Of a stretch of DNA of 64,000 nt, positions 11,484 through 22,500 are shown in pieces. Source of the stretch: Bolinopsis microptera (taxonomy: Eukaryota; Ctenophora; Tentaculata; Lobata; Bolinopsidae); contig NC_087074.1 in NCBI RefSeq assembly GCF_026151205.1, positions 15,606,962 through 15,670,961 of the forward strand, given 5' to 3'. The notes under the pieces are model-generated. The model saw only the letters and a list, made by a program, of their open reading frames with translations, ran no database searches and was not told the origin of the DNA. The position numbers and the translations under genes were made by a program. Position 1 is the stretch's first letter, and each line of letters begins with the position of its first letter.

Positions 11484-13030
11484 AGATTCTTCTTTTTGAA
11501 GTGCATATTTATAACGATGTGAATATTTAGAACCGCTGTTTTCTGTACAGTGCAGGAAATTGGATGAAAATGCATCTTGTATTGTTGAAATTAATATCGG
11601 CCTGATATTTTTTATCGCGCAGTGTTACAACAAAATGTGGACGTGGGTTTCTTTAATAAGGTTATATTTTATATATATATTGTACTTTCAGATGATTCAG
11701 ATTTTAAATTGATGTTCGCTTGTTCCTGTTTAAACAAGTACAATACACTATAAACTTTTTAGTGCGATGGCTTTTACTGTTCTTAAAATAAGTTGATACA
11801 AACTATTTGATATTTATAACCTTTTGATAAATTAGTTGAAGAGACTCCTTTTTGTTAAGCTTTTCACCTTAAAATCAGCTGTAAAACTTCCCTGAGTTTG
11901 GACCATCTCGGACTGCTATAATAGATGATTATCATTATTGATAATTATATTACGTATTATTATATTTAATGCAATGTTGAATGTTAAGATCTCATTTTTT
12001 GTCCACGGATGTAAGGGATTCGACGATGAGATCCAATAATATGTCCCTCTCGGGTTGTTTACTCGGGGCTTTTGGAAAAAATGTGAAAATGTTTTTCCTT
12101 TGTGTCAAGCTCTTTGTCTGTGCGATGTGGATTGTTTGACCCGTCTGAGGCTGTCAGAGGTTCTCCTAATTAAAGAATATCATGGTTATTAGTTATACAA
12201 AATTTATTCTTGTTGGCGTGACTTATTGCGTATGTATAAAGCTGAAAGTGTTAACAATGCTGATGTATTACTGATAGTGATGTCGATTTAAGTGGACTGT
12301 GCTTATCAACTGAATTGAGGGTTCCTATAATTCTTGCGTTTTACTTGTATGTTATAAACGGTTTAGCACACATTTTTTCCACAATCTTGGTTTTATAGTG
12401 AGCGGTGATGTTTTTTAAAAATTACAGCAATCATTTTTAATTCATAATTGCAAGGGGTGGGGCAATAGAGATGAAGGAAATGGAGTGATGGGGGTGTTAC
12501 CCGTAAACGGCAAATCCGTTTAAGCCTTAAGGGTTAATTTGTTACCATAAGTTGGTTTTTTAAGTTGAAATTTTTTCATACTACATTGTACATAAACATG
12601 CTACAGGGTGCTCCAAAAAAACATCTTCCTGAAAGTCTCCAACTATTTATTCTTAACCTTTTTCTAATAGCACTTAAAAAGTATTTTGGAATCCGTTGGA
12701 TACTTTTCCCACAAAAGGCAAATTCCTGGAAGACCAGTTATAAAATCTTTGCGCGAATTGATATTTCCGTATTTGACATTCTCAATCAATTAGATAATTT
12801 TGGGCCATATTGACAACGGGGTAAGCCAATGGGAACATTTTGTAAAAGTTTTCAGACCCCATTGAAGCTTTCCAGCTCCATTAAGAGGCGATCATTTGGC
12901 ATTATGCCCAAATATGGGCATGCAGACCTTGAAAATTGATTTAGCGGCCAAACGATACATTTTAGAATCAAATGGATTTCACCACTGGCACTGTGTTTCT
13001 AGATACATTTTACATCTAGAAACATTTAAC
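11484..13030. other. 3' UTR of the BRWD/PHIP gene and non-coding spacer
   Basis: AT-rich sequence with no supported gene. The 3' UTR must lie in its first part; an ATTAAAG-type polyadenylation signal near 12168 is one candidate, unproven. Short open frames here lack family resemblance. Confidence 0.5.
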
Positions 13031-13599
13031 GGGGGGGGGGGGGGGGGGGGGGGAGGGGGCTCATGTTGTTTTTTGTTTTTGTCCGTTCGATTTTGTCCGT
13101 TTTCAGAAAATAGGGTACCGAACGGATAAAAATTGTAACTTTTGATTTAAATTGTCTCCACAATTTGTAACAGGCTATCTGCAGAAATGGGTAGCACGGT
13201 TGATGACAATGGTCCTTTCTCAAACTTTCTGCAATCCTCAGTAAGGTACAAAGAATAGTCTACACATTTTTTAATAACATAAAAAGGGATGAAAATCACT
13301 TTATTTATGAAAAATATCGTTCGGTAGATCAATATTTACTATAGCCAAAGGCTAGGCAAGAACTTGATACTCAGATGAAGAGCTAGTGAGCAGATATGCT
13401 ATATCATATATATGTGCTATATATGATATATGTATGTAATGTATAGTATGTAGTAGATATGGAAATTGAATTTGAATCAAAATTCAAAATCCTAAAGTAT
13501 TCAAGCAATGTCTTCTAATTAATTACTGCACTATAGGACCTATTCGAAGACTTATAAGGTAGAGTCTTTTAAATGTTAACGATGTCAAACAAATTGAAA

Positions 13600-13812
13600 T
13601 GTAATACGAGAACTGAGAAGGTATCGTACATACAAGGACTGAGGAGGAGGAGGAGAAGGACTGATGTCGATGAGGAAGAGGAGGAGGAGGACTGATGAGG
13701 AGGAGGAGAAGGAGGACTGAGGAGGACAAGGAGGAGGACTGAGAAGGTATCGTACATACAAGGACTGAGGAGTAAGAGGAGGAGGAGGAGGACTAAGAAG
13801 GTATCGTACATA
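13600..13812 (+). repeat. GA-rich minisatellite (ctgaggaggagg type), left of the LINE
   Basis: Irregular GAGGAGGAC/ACTGAGGAGG units with three copies of AAGGTATCGTACATAC (about 13618, 13744 and 13798). The same repeat type resumes at 17895, so the LINE appears to have inserted inside it. Confidence 0.75.
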
Positions 13813-13830
13813 CTGTTCCAGTTAAACGCT

Positions 13831-14832
13831 TTGCTCCCCTCACAATGCCCGGAGTGTAACCAGAAATACGTGATAGATCTCGAGCCGGAACAGAAACCGC
13901 TTTTTCACTGCCATATGTGTTTTCGGGGATCTCACGATTGTGCTGTTGTATCTGGTTTACATGATGTTTTAACTCAGGCTTCGATAGACCTACCTTCTAG
14001 CTACGTTTGGCTTTGCAAATCTTGCAACGAGTCTAGTGTGCCTATTGTGTCTAGAAAGAGGAAAACTCCCCATGATAGCGTGAGTATCACGGACCCCGCT
14101 ATACTTGCGAGACTTAATGCTGACACTATATCTTCTTCGCAAGTTTCCTCGCCTCACAACGAAACATCGGAATCTTTCAAGGAGAACCAGGAGAAGTTAA
14201 ATCTTAATGATCTCAACTCAAAACTGGATAAAGTTGTCAGAGAACGGGTGTGTGAGAAGTATAAGCGAGGAAAATGTCCGCATGGTTTAAGGGGGAAGAA
14301 AGAACATGAAGGACGTGTCTGTGAGTTCGAACACCCTAGATACTGTGATAAGTACTGCCGCTTTGGTACTCAGCGTAACTTCGGGTGCAATAAGGGTTCC
14401 AGCTGCAAGTTCTTTCACCCCGTGCTCTGTAAGTTCTCTGTCAAGAACAAGCTGTGTACTAACTCAGAGTGCACATTTATCCACCTGAAAGGGACCCGGA
14501 GAAAGGAGAATGGTGATGCTCCTCGGCCCAAGAAAGGTGATAAAGCTGCCCCCGCCCCTACAGCTACCCAGGATTCTACCTCAGTTGCTGATTATGGGGC
14601 TTCTTTTTTAGAGTTAGCGAGACTGATGGACAGGATGCAAACCTGCTTCACTCGGGAAATCTCGGAAATCCGTGCCAGTCCCCGCCCCAACCCTCAATAC
14701 CAGTTTCCCCCACCACACCTTCAGTCAGGATTGGCCTACCCACAGCGCCAGTACCCCTATCCGACACCTCTGCTCCCTACCCATGCCCAGATGATGCAGA
14801 ACGTGCCCACTATTCCTCATGACTTGTCTTAA
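13831..14832 (+). CDS. LINE ORF1: PHD-like and CCCH zinc-finger protein
   Basis: About 333 codons, 5' incomplete (no in-frame ATG before the first zinc ligands). Order of parts: a Cys/His cluster at residues 5-70 (CPECNQKY, FHCHMCFRGSHDC, WLCKSCNES) like the PHD/zinc-ribbon of CR1-type ORF1 proteins; a linker; then three CCCH-type fingers at about 137-222 (CEKYKRGKCPH...CEFEH, CDKYCRFG...CKFFH, CKFSVKNKLC...CTFIH); then a Pro-rich tail. Such proteins bind the element's RNA. The stop at 14832 lies next to ORF2: residues resembling the usual ORF2 start (LNVQSMNP) begin at about 14829, so the ORFs touch or overlap, which suggests reinitiation. Confidence 0.8.
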   Translation: MLPSQCPECNQKYVIDLEPEQKPLFHCHMCFRGSHDCAVVSGLHDVLTQASIDLPSSYVWLCKSCNESSVPIVSRKRKTPHDSVSITDPAILARLNADTISSSQVSSPHNETSESFKENQEKLNLNDLNSKLDKVVRERVCEKYKRGKCPHGLRGKKEHEGRVCEFEHPRYCDKYCRFGTQRNFGCNKGSSCKFFHPVLCKFSVKNKLCTNSECTFIHLKGTRRKENGDAPRPKKGDKAAPAPTATQDSTSVADYGASFLELARLMDRMQTCFTREISEIRASPRPNPQYQFPPPHLQSGLAYPQRQYPYPTPLLPTHAQMMQNVPTIPHDLS

Positions 14833-14843
14833 ACGTGCAGTCC

Positions 14844-17800
14844 ATGAATCCGAGCGCTTCAAGTACAAGCCGTTGGAAGGTGCCCGATATTTCCGCTTAC
14901 ATTAACGATGAACGAGCGAGAAATCATTCCTTACCTTTTGTAGCGCTCACTGAGACTTGGCTCAAACCCTATATGGCTGATGCCCAACTACATGTTCCAG
15001 GGTATACAGTCTCCCGATGTGACCGAAGTGGGCGGGTCGGAAGTGGAGTTTTGCTCTATTCCCACATCAACATACCTGTAAGTGAGTGTGATACGTTTGA
15101 TGATGGTACCTGCGAGGGTTTATTTTGCAGATTCAGCACGATTAATACATGTGTTGTAGTGGCTTATCGACCCCCAAATGCCCCCCTCAGCAGTTTCAAC
15201 TCACTTTTGGAGTTTATCTCCACGTGTATTCACCGTGTTAATGATGAAAGCTACGATATTATGCTCACAGGTGACTACAACTTACCCTCAATAGACTGGC
15301 AGACTGTATCCGTGTCGTCAGGAGGTTCCAGTGAGACTCAGCTATCAGCTCACTCCCTTCTCAACTTCATGGCCAAGCATCTGCTGAGTCAATACGTCCT
15401 TTGTCCAACCAGGGGTAACAATGTTCTAGACTTGTTCATCACGAATAACAGCAGACTTGTTACTAATGTTCAGGCACAAGCTACCTCACTGTCTGACCAT
15501 CATCTGGTGGATGTTATGCTCGCTACCAATCCGCTATCCCGAAAGGAGGCTACCATCCCTAAGTTTGACGAAAGTAGCTTCAGGTCTCTTGACTTTTTTA
15601 AGGCGGATTTTGATGCACTAAAGGAGGAGTTACAGGAAGTTAACTGGTCTCAGCTTCGTGACTCATGCTCCTTTGAGGAGTTTCCTGCTCTTTTTACGGA
15701 GACCCTGTTCCAGATTTGCTGTTCGTGTGTTCCTCAGAAATCGGTGCCCTCTGGACGTCCTAAGCACAGCAACGCGTTGAGACGGAAATGCAACCGGCAA
15801 AAAGCACGACTCCAAGCATTAATTGACAAGAATGCTTCAGAAGACCAGATCAAGGCAGTCAGGAATAAAGTTGCACTCTTACAGTACGACATCATGACTG
15901 CACATACCAAGAAACTGGATGAGAAGGAGAACAGAGCCATCGAGAAGATTAAAAGTAATCCGAAGTTCTTCTAGTTCTATAGTTATGCCCGATCCCTCTC
16001 AACTATCAAATCCAGTATTAACATGCTATTTGATGCAAACCAGGAGATCACTACTGACACAAAGCAGATGGCGGACTTACTTCAGGAGCAGTTTAGCTCC
16101 GTGTTCAGTGATCCAAGCTCTCCTGATATCAAGGACCCAGATTTCCCGTTACCTATGATCGAACATCCGCAAACTCTTGAAGATTTTTGCATCATGGATG
16201 ACGATATCATATCTGCAATTGGGAATATTCCTCCTAACTCTGCTAGCGGACCTGATGGAATACCTGCTATCCTCTTAAAGAGCTGTGCAAAAGAGATGTG
16301 CGAGCCGATACGGCTCATCTGGAGCGAATCCTTTGAGCGTGGTGAAGTACCTAAGTTCTACAAAGATACCTACATCACTCCTCTTTACAAAAAGGGTGAT
16401 CGGGCGAAAGCTATCAACTACCGGCCGGTGGCGCTCACATCTCACGTTATAAAAGTGTACGAACGCATACTGCGTGGCAAGATGGTTAGCTTCATAGAGA
16501 AGAACGGATTACTCTGTGATAATCAACATGGATTTCGATCTGGGCGGAGCTGTCTCACCCAACTGCTCAGTCACGTTGATGACATTGTTCAAGGATTGGT
16601 GAAAAACGCTGATACTGACGCCATATACCTTGACTTTGCGAAAGCATTTGATAAAGTGGATCACCGACTGCTTATTAAGAAGCTTAGAAGAATGGGAATT
16701 CACGAAAAGGTGGTGTCGTGGATCGAATCCTTCTTAAGTGACCGCACACAGTGTGTTGTGTTGGACGGGATGTCATCACTTGCTGCAGCAATCATAAGCG
16801 GAGTGCCACAGGGTACAGTTTTGGGCCCGCTGCTTTTCATTTTGTTCATTAATGACATGAAGCTGTGCATCACAGGATGTGTCATTAGATTCTTTGCTGA
16901 CGATACACGGATTTTGAGGCACATCTATACACTTGAAGATGCAAGTATACTGCAAAATGATCTCAACTCTGTCATCGACTGGGCAAGATGCAATAACATG
17001 TCATTGCATGAGGATAAATTTGAGATACTCGTGCACAAACGCTGTCCCCGAAACAGCTTGCAAGACCTCCCGTTTGCCATCCTGACGCAAACTTATCAAG
17101 TTTCGCATGGTAACATAATGTACCCTACGGATGCAGTCAAAGACCTGGGGGTTTTGATCTCGGCGGACTTGTCTTGGAGCTCCCATGTTACTATGATAGC
17201 AGATCGTGCCCGTAAAGTTGCCTCTTGGGTTCTGAGCGCTTTTAGATCGAGAAACAAGATCACTATGCTGACCCTCTACAAGTCATTAGTCAGAAGCCAT
17301 CTCGAGTACTGTTGTCCCCTCTGGAATTCAACTAAGCAAGCTGATATCGCTGAACTAGAGGGAGTACAACGTACATTTACGTCAAAAATACATGGTGTAC
17401 AACATCTGAACTATTGGCAGAGACTGAAGGCCTTAAAATTGATGTCACTTCAACGGAGGAGAGAACGTTACACTATCATTCATATGTGGAAGATCCTACA
17501 CAAGAAGTGTCCTAATGATGTCAACGTTCAGTTTACAGATACACTCCGTTATGGCCAGAAAGCAGTAGTCCCTAGCTTGTCAACGTCCAGTAGCCAAAGG
17601 AATCAATCGATCTTTGACAGCTCATTTGTAGTGATGGGGCCTCGATTGTGGAACATCATTCCCGCAAACCTGCACCTTATCGAGGACCCCCTACGCTTCA
17701 AGTCATTGTTGACGGAGTTTGTTACATCTATTCCGGACGAACCTCCTGTTACTGGATATTGTTGCCAGAACGGGAATTCGTTATTGAACTGGAGCGCAGA

Positions 17801-17852
17801 AAAGACAGCAACTTCGCTGCACGGGTGGTCAGCCGTTCTGATGACCCGATAG
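14844..17852 (+). CDS. LINE ORF2: AP-type endonuclease and reverse transcriptase, one internal stop
   Basis: The polyprotein carries out target-primed insertion. The endonuclease half has LTETWLKPY, GVLLYSHI, GDYNLPSIDW and SDHHLVDV. The RT half has YRPVALTS, GFRSGRSC, YLDFAKAFDKVDH, GVPQGTVLGPLLF and FFADDTR (catalytic Asp pair), then the CR1/jockey C-terminus (VRSHLEYCCPLWN, GPRLWNIIP). The single TAG at 15972-15974 is in the same frame as both halves, so one nonsense change separates an otherwise open frame of about 1000 codons. The first ATG is at 14844, 12 bases after the ORF1 stop; a non-AUG or reinitiation start is possible. Confidence 0.85.
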
Positions 17853-17894
17853 AGGATCTATGAAGCAACCCCAAGTAACCCAAGTAAGTACGAC

Positions 17895-18050
17895 TATACG
17901 AGAACTGAGGAGGAGGGCTGAAGAGGAGAACTGAGGAGGATGAGGAGGAGGACTGAGGAGGATTGAGGAGGACTGAAGAGGAGGACTGAGGAGGATGCAG
18001 AGGAGGACGAGGACTGAGGAGGATGAGGGGGAAGAGGAGGAGGAGGAAGC
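17895..18050 (+). repeat. GA-rich minisatellite, right of the LINE
   Basis: GAGAACTGAGGAGGA and GATGAGGAGGAGGACTGAGG units, matching the left block at 13600-13812. Both seem to be halves of one array opened by the LINE. Confidence 0.75.
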
Positions 18051-18917
18051 ATCTAAATGTTATTTGTCCGCCCTACTTTTTGTCCGTTTTGAAAATATAG
18101 GGTACCGAACGGACAAAAACGGACACAAAACATGAGCCCCCCCCCCCCCCCCCTAATTGAAATTCCTGCGTGAGACCTAATTTTTCCGTTCGCCCTAGTT
18201 ACATCTTGGTGACAGTAATACTAATACCAGGGTTACAGGGTCCTGGATGTATCATAATGTTTCATGTATAATCATAATATAGATGATGTTTTTTTTGATA
18301 GCTGTATGACGGTTTTTATGATTTTATCTGAGATTCTGAAGCGTTTCCACATGATTTGCTCCTTTAATGGTTTAATATCAAATATGAAACAATTCTTCTT
18401 AGCTATGTATTTAGTATTTACCTTCGCGCCATGCATTCCGTCTGCGCGCATTCGTTACAATGTTACTACAAGAAAACAAATATTTAAAACAAAGAAATGA
18501 CTCGAATAGTAAAATCTACAAAATTGAGGTATAATATCATCTTCAAGACACAGAGTTAGCTGTACGTGCCAACAACCAACATAAAATCCTTGTAAATTAC
18601 AAAAGCTGATAATTCGGCTGTCCCTTACCCTTAATTAAATATTAACATCTATGAATCATAATCAATTACTTAATCGTTAACAATCATTTGTGAAAGTAAT
18701 ATTTCTACCGATATCTATAACTTTTATTCAAATAAATCAACCAGCATTAAAGCATTAATATACAAAATCGGCAGATTCAATTAATTTATAGAAAGTATTA
18801 TGAATGGTAGACCACTGGAGATGATGTAATCTGGCTCCTGAGTTAAAGCTTCGAAGTCTATGAGATCTTAAAAATTAATTAAATTCAATAAATAATCTAA
18901 GGGAGCCACGAGACACG

Positions 18918-18986
18918 TTACTGGGCCGCGCTCAGCCTGTCATTCCGCCTAATCTCTACCATGATAGCCTGAGGTCCCCAGGTAAC
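18918..18986 (+). mobile_element. Tiny hAT-like MITE, copy 1 (69 bp, 8-bp target duplication)
   Basis: It begins TTACTGGGCCGCGCTCAGCC and ends CCCCAGGTAAC, with weak inverted ends (TTAC-TGGG against GTTACCTGGGG). GAGACACG flanks it on both sides (18910-18917 and 18987-18994). A second copy lies in reverse orientation at 38884-38964. Eight-base duplications fit hAT-type transposition. Confidence 0.75.
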
Positions 18987-19201
18987 GAGACACGATGTAA
19001 TATTTCCCTAAATGTAGAACTTATTAAACAAGTATGTTATGAAATAAAAAGTACACATGCAATTCACATAAATTAAGTAACAACGACAATTGAAAATGTT
19101 AAACACTCCTCGTTTTCCCGGCCAACTTTATCCGGGTCATTATAAAGTACAGGACGGTCACAGATTGTCCTGAGCTGGGAAACACGAGTTCAACATAGTG
19201 A

Positions 19202-19247
19202 GCACTCTTCTTTAGAGTGCTGCACTCTTCTTTAGAGTGCTGCACTC
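19202..19247. repeat. Duplicated stem-loop AGCACTC..TTCTTTA..GAGTGCT
   Basis: Two tandem copies of a perfect 7-bp stem with a 7-base loop, AGCACTC-TTCTTTA-GAGTGCT. Its role is unknown. It lies downstream of the desaturase gene. Confidence 0.6.
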
Positions 19248-19595
19248 GTCTCGTGCGAGGCGTTTTAACATCGACAGTGCAACCACGTGTTTATTCGACT
19301 TTCTTCTCCTCTCTGCGATAAAGTAGATCATAAAATGACGTTAATTAAAGTTAATGTAAGATTGGTTGTCAGGTTCAAAGCAAGCACGGTGCTACAACAA
19401 TGATAAAAAGATAAAAGGATTACTATTCTCACCTGAAGCTCTATATTCCATTGAATAAGTGAATTGTAAAATAAAGATAGAAATGTGCTAGGTTAATGCT
19501 TTTCGAGATCGACCCTATTAATATCAGCTGAAACCAGACCCGATATTGTTGTGACCCCCCCCCCCCCCCTCCCCACCCGATGTAACTGAGAACAC

Positions 19596-22500
19596 TCACC
19601 CAGTAGATACAGTAGCAGCAGGAATGCCACGTTTGATTCTGCTGTAAGGTCCAATCTCAGGGTCGGTGATGTACTTGTAGATAACCCCGCTCCAGGAGTC
19701 GTAACTAGGCATCTCGTAGTACTCTGGAGCTATCTCCTTTACTTTTGGTAGTCTAGAGAATGTACTGGAGTTATGCCTAGTTCTTGGTTTGGTTCTTATT
19801 TAGTCATAGATTAAGATCTAATTGTTAGTTATCTTTATTGAAACAATATTGAATGCGATCTTTCAAGAAATATGCGATTTAACCTGCTCCAAGATACATA
19901 AGGGAAGTCATGGTGCTCGTTGTGATACCCAACATTCCAGGCGAGATAGTTGAGGGGTCCGTAGTAAGAGTAGGTCTCCTGTCCCTTCTTGAAGGTGTAG
20001 TGCTCGCTGATGAAGTGTCCAGCCATTGGGTGAAGGCCCATTCCTAGGAGGGTTCCTCCGGCTAGATACGCCAACGCCCAACCTCCTGATAATACAAGAC
20101 GCATAGAGTCAAATAAAATAAAAGCTCGACCAAAAAAAAAAGCTCTACCAAATCAGTGCAAAGTGTGTGATCCATGGATGAGTGGCGAGGTGTGGTAATT
20201 ATGGTGTGTTGACTTTGGTACACGGACTGAAATTCGACAAACCCTAAAGTTCGACTCTGTCGAACTACAGTGCGCTACCTGGACTCTAGTTAGTGGTGTG
20301 ATGAGGTTAAGAGTGAGATCATTTCTTTGGGAAGCGTTCTTTCCAGATCGTTTGTATGTAGTGAGTTAATTGTGACAGATGGTGTCCTTCAAAAGTGATC
20401 TTCGTCTCGCAAGAGTTGTGATACAATGTACAGAATATGTACAGAGTATAACCAGCAGAGAAGATAAACGTCTAATAACACCAATTTTATATCAGAATAT
20501 TTCTCGATTAAAATTGAGTGACTCGTAGTGACTGTGGTGCGTACCAATGAAGTTGTAGATAAGATAGTTCCAGCCAATTGTCCATATAGTGTTAGCAATC
20601 TCCAGAGTTTCTACAGGTTTGGGGTGGATGAAGAGAGGTCGGATTGTGTAGAATAGAGGCTGGAGGAACACCCAGATCAGCTGAAAATATGTTAAAATAT
20701 TGCTAAAAATATGTTGAAAATATGCTGAAAATATGTTGAAAATATGCTTTAAAAAAGCTGAAAATATGTTGATATCTGTAAGACACCTTTTTTATGACTT
20801 AATCATAGCTCACAGATTGTAATGAAGTGTTTGATAATAATATTCTAATCAAACTTCTGTATCGTATAAGAAGTAATATAAGAAGTATGTGGAATAGTTA
20901 CCTTGGTGAAGGTGTTGTAGAAAAAGTAACCCTCTAGATGAGAAGGAATGTCCACATCAAGGGTGTTGTCACCTTGGTAACGATGGTGATCCAGGTGATA
21001 CTTCTTGAAGGTGATGGAGGAAGGTACACACAACGGTATGTTAGCTACGAATCCTGAAGTAGATCAAGAATTCTTTGTTATACTACTTTTGGGCAAATAT
21101 AAAGACTTTTGCTGACATTTTCACTTCAAGCATTTTAGTTTTAAAACTAAATAACGTAATAGCATAAAAAGCAGGATAATAGATTAATTTCCATCGACTT
21201 CTGAGCACCGTGCTTCAGATTTACAATCTTTGATTTACGATCTTTGATTTACAATCTTTGATTTACATACTACGTGACAGAGTTCAATGTTTTAAAAGCT
21301 TCCATGACACAAAGTTTTACACGATAAAAAATCATGCATTTCGCAGCTTTTGTCGCAAAAGAAATAACCATACTGTATGCAGTAAGATTCTATGAAGAGC
21401 TAGGTTACGTTTCGTAGCAAACGATAAGTATAACAAGTAGTTTAGTCGTATAGCATATAAGTAGAACTTGTTTCAGGGGGATAAGTTTAATTAGGGTACT
21501 TTGTAATATTATAATTCATAATATAATATTTGTAAATATTGTGCATTTACTCACCTGAGAGTCAAATTGAAAAGTTTCCCGTTTAGCTTAACTGGCAAAT
21601 GCTTCAAATTTTATTCAAATTAAATTTGTTCCTTATAATCTATAGCGAACTTAGCAACAGAGACTTAAACATTGTGCCTCAACAAATTCTGGACCATCTC
21701 AGCATAAAAAACGTGTTTGAAATGTCCAAAAAATCTTACCTATGAAACGGTTCATCATTGGAGATGAGTGACCATAAGCGAGGTTGTGAGATATTTCGTG
21801 CATTGCCAGAGAAAGGTTGTGATTAATTGTTCCTGAAGTACATCCCAAGGTTAACAAAAGTTAAAAAAGGTTAACAAGGTTAACAAGGTTAACAAGGTTA
21901 ACAAGGTTAACAAAGGTTAACAAGGTTAACAAGGTTAACAAGGTTAACAAGGTTAACAAGGTTAACAAGGTTTACAAATATAAAATCTTTTATACATCAG
22001 CGAAGTGTGATAGATGGTGTCCTTCAAAAAGTGTCTTATGATCTTCGTCTTGCATATGAGTTTATAAGAAAAACCCTGGTATAATTATTGGAACTATCAA
22101 ATGAAGATGTGCAAAGTTTATTAACACAATGTAGATGTAATGGTACTAAGTAATGGTACTAAGTATACTGTATACGTATTGATAATTTTGTTACCGGCAA
22201 GCGCCCAGGCTAGAAATAAGATAGCCCATCCGGGCAGCTGAATGACGTAGAATGCAGTTACTAGTTGGAAGATTACTATCAGGGGAACGAGCCATTTCAT
22301 GTACGGATCTGCTCCAAACAGATTCTTCATCTCTGGGTGCTTTGCTGATAATAATGTGAAATTAGAGTTCTGGTTGGAATAATAACCTGAATGTAAAAAT
22401 AGTGTGCCAGTTCGTCATGTACGACACAACATAATATGTTAACATGGCATGTTAATACTTAATGGGCTGACTTGGAAACGTGAAAGGCTCGAATTCATCT

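Larger units (their letters stand above)
13815..17895 (+). mobile_element. CR1/jockey-type LINE, nearly full length
   Basis: It has two consecutive ORFs: ORF1 with zinc fingers, ORF2 with an endonuclease and reverse transcriptase. The 5' end is slightly cut, since ORF1 begins without an ATG inside its first zinc-binding motif. The 3' end closes with short tandem CCCAAGTAA-like repeats (about 17868-17887), as CR1/L2 elements do instead of a poly(A). The only visible disabling change is one in-frame TAG in ORF2, so insertion was fairly recent. Confidence 0.85.
13031..18153. mobile_element. Inverted-repeat element bounded by G/C homopolymers, invaded by a LINE
   Basis: The left end is a run of 23 G, then AGGGGGCTCATGTT and TTTTTGTCCGTTCG. 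The right end, read on the other strand, is a run of 17 G, then CTCATGTTTTGTGTCCG and TTTTTGTCCGTTCG. A second motif, GGGTACCGAACGGA(T/C)AAAAA, lies inside both ends in direct orientation. GA-rich minisatellite lies inside each end, with the LINE between the two blocks. Flanks are TTTAAC on the left and TAATTG on the right, so a TAA/TTAA-like target duplication is possible but not clear. No transposase is visible; a non-autonomous element is the best guess. Confidence 0.65.
18154..19595. other. Spacer between the inverted-repeat element and the desaturase gene
   Basis: AT-rich and non-coding. It holds a small 8-bp-duplicating element at 18918-18986, a possible inverted pair CTCGTTTTCCCGGCC / AGCTGGGAAACACGAG (about 19107-19190), twin stem-loops at 19202-19247 and a C-run at 19555-19569. 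The desaturase 3' UTR must lie in the right-hand part. Confidence 0.5.

Noticed and set aside
13026-13332. Open frames with poly-Gly or poly-Pro over the G-run
   Set aside because: Translation of a homopolymer at an element end, with no start context or family match.
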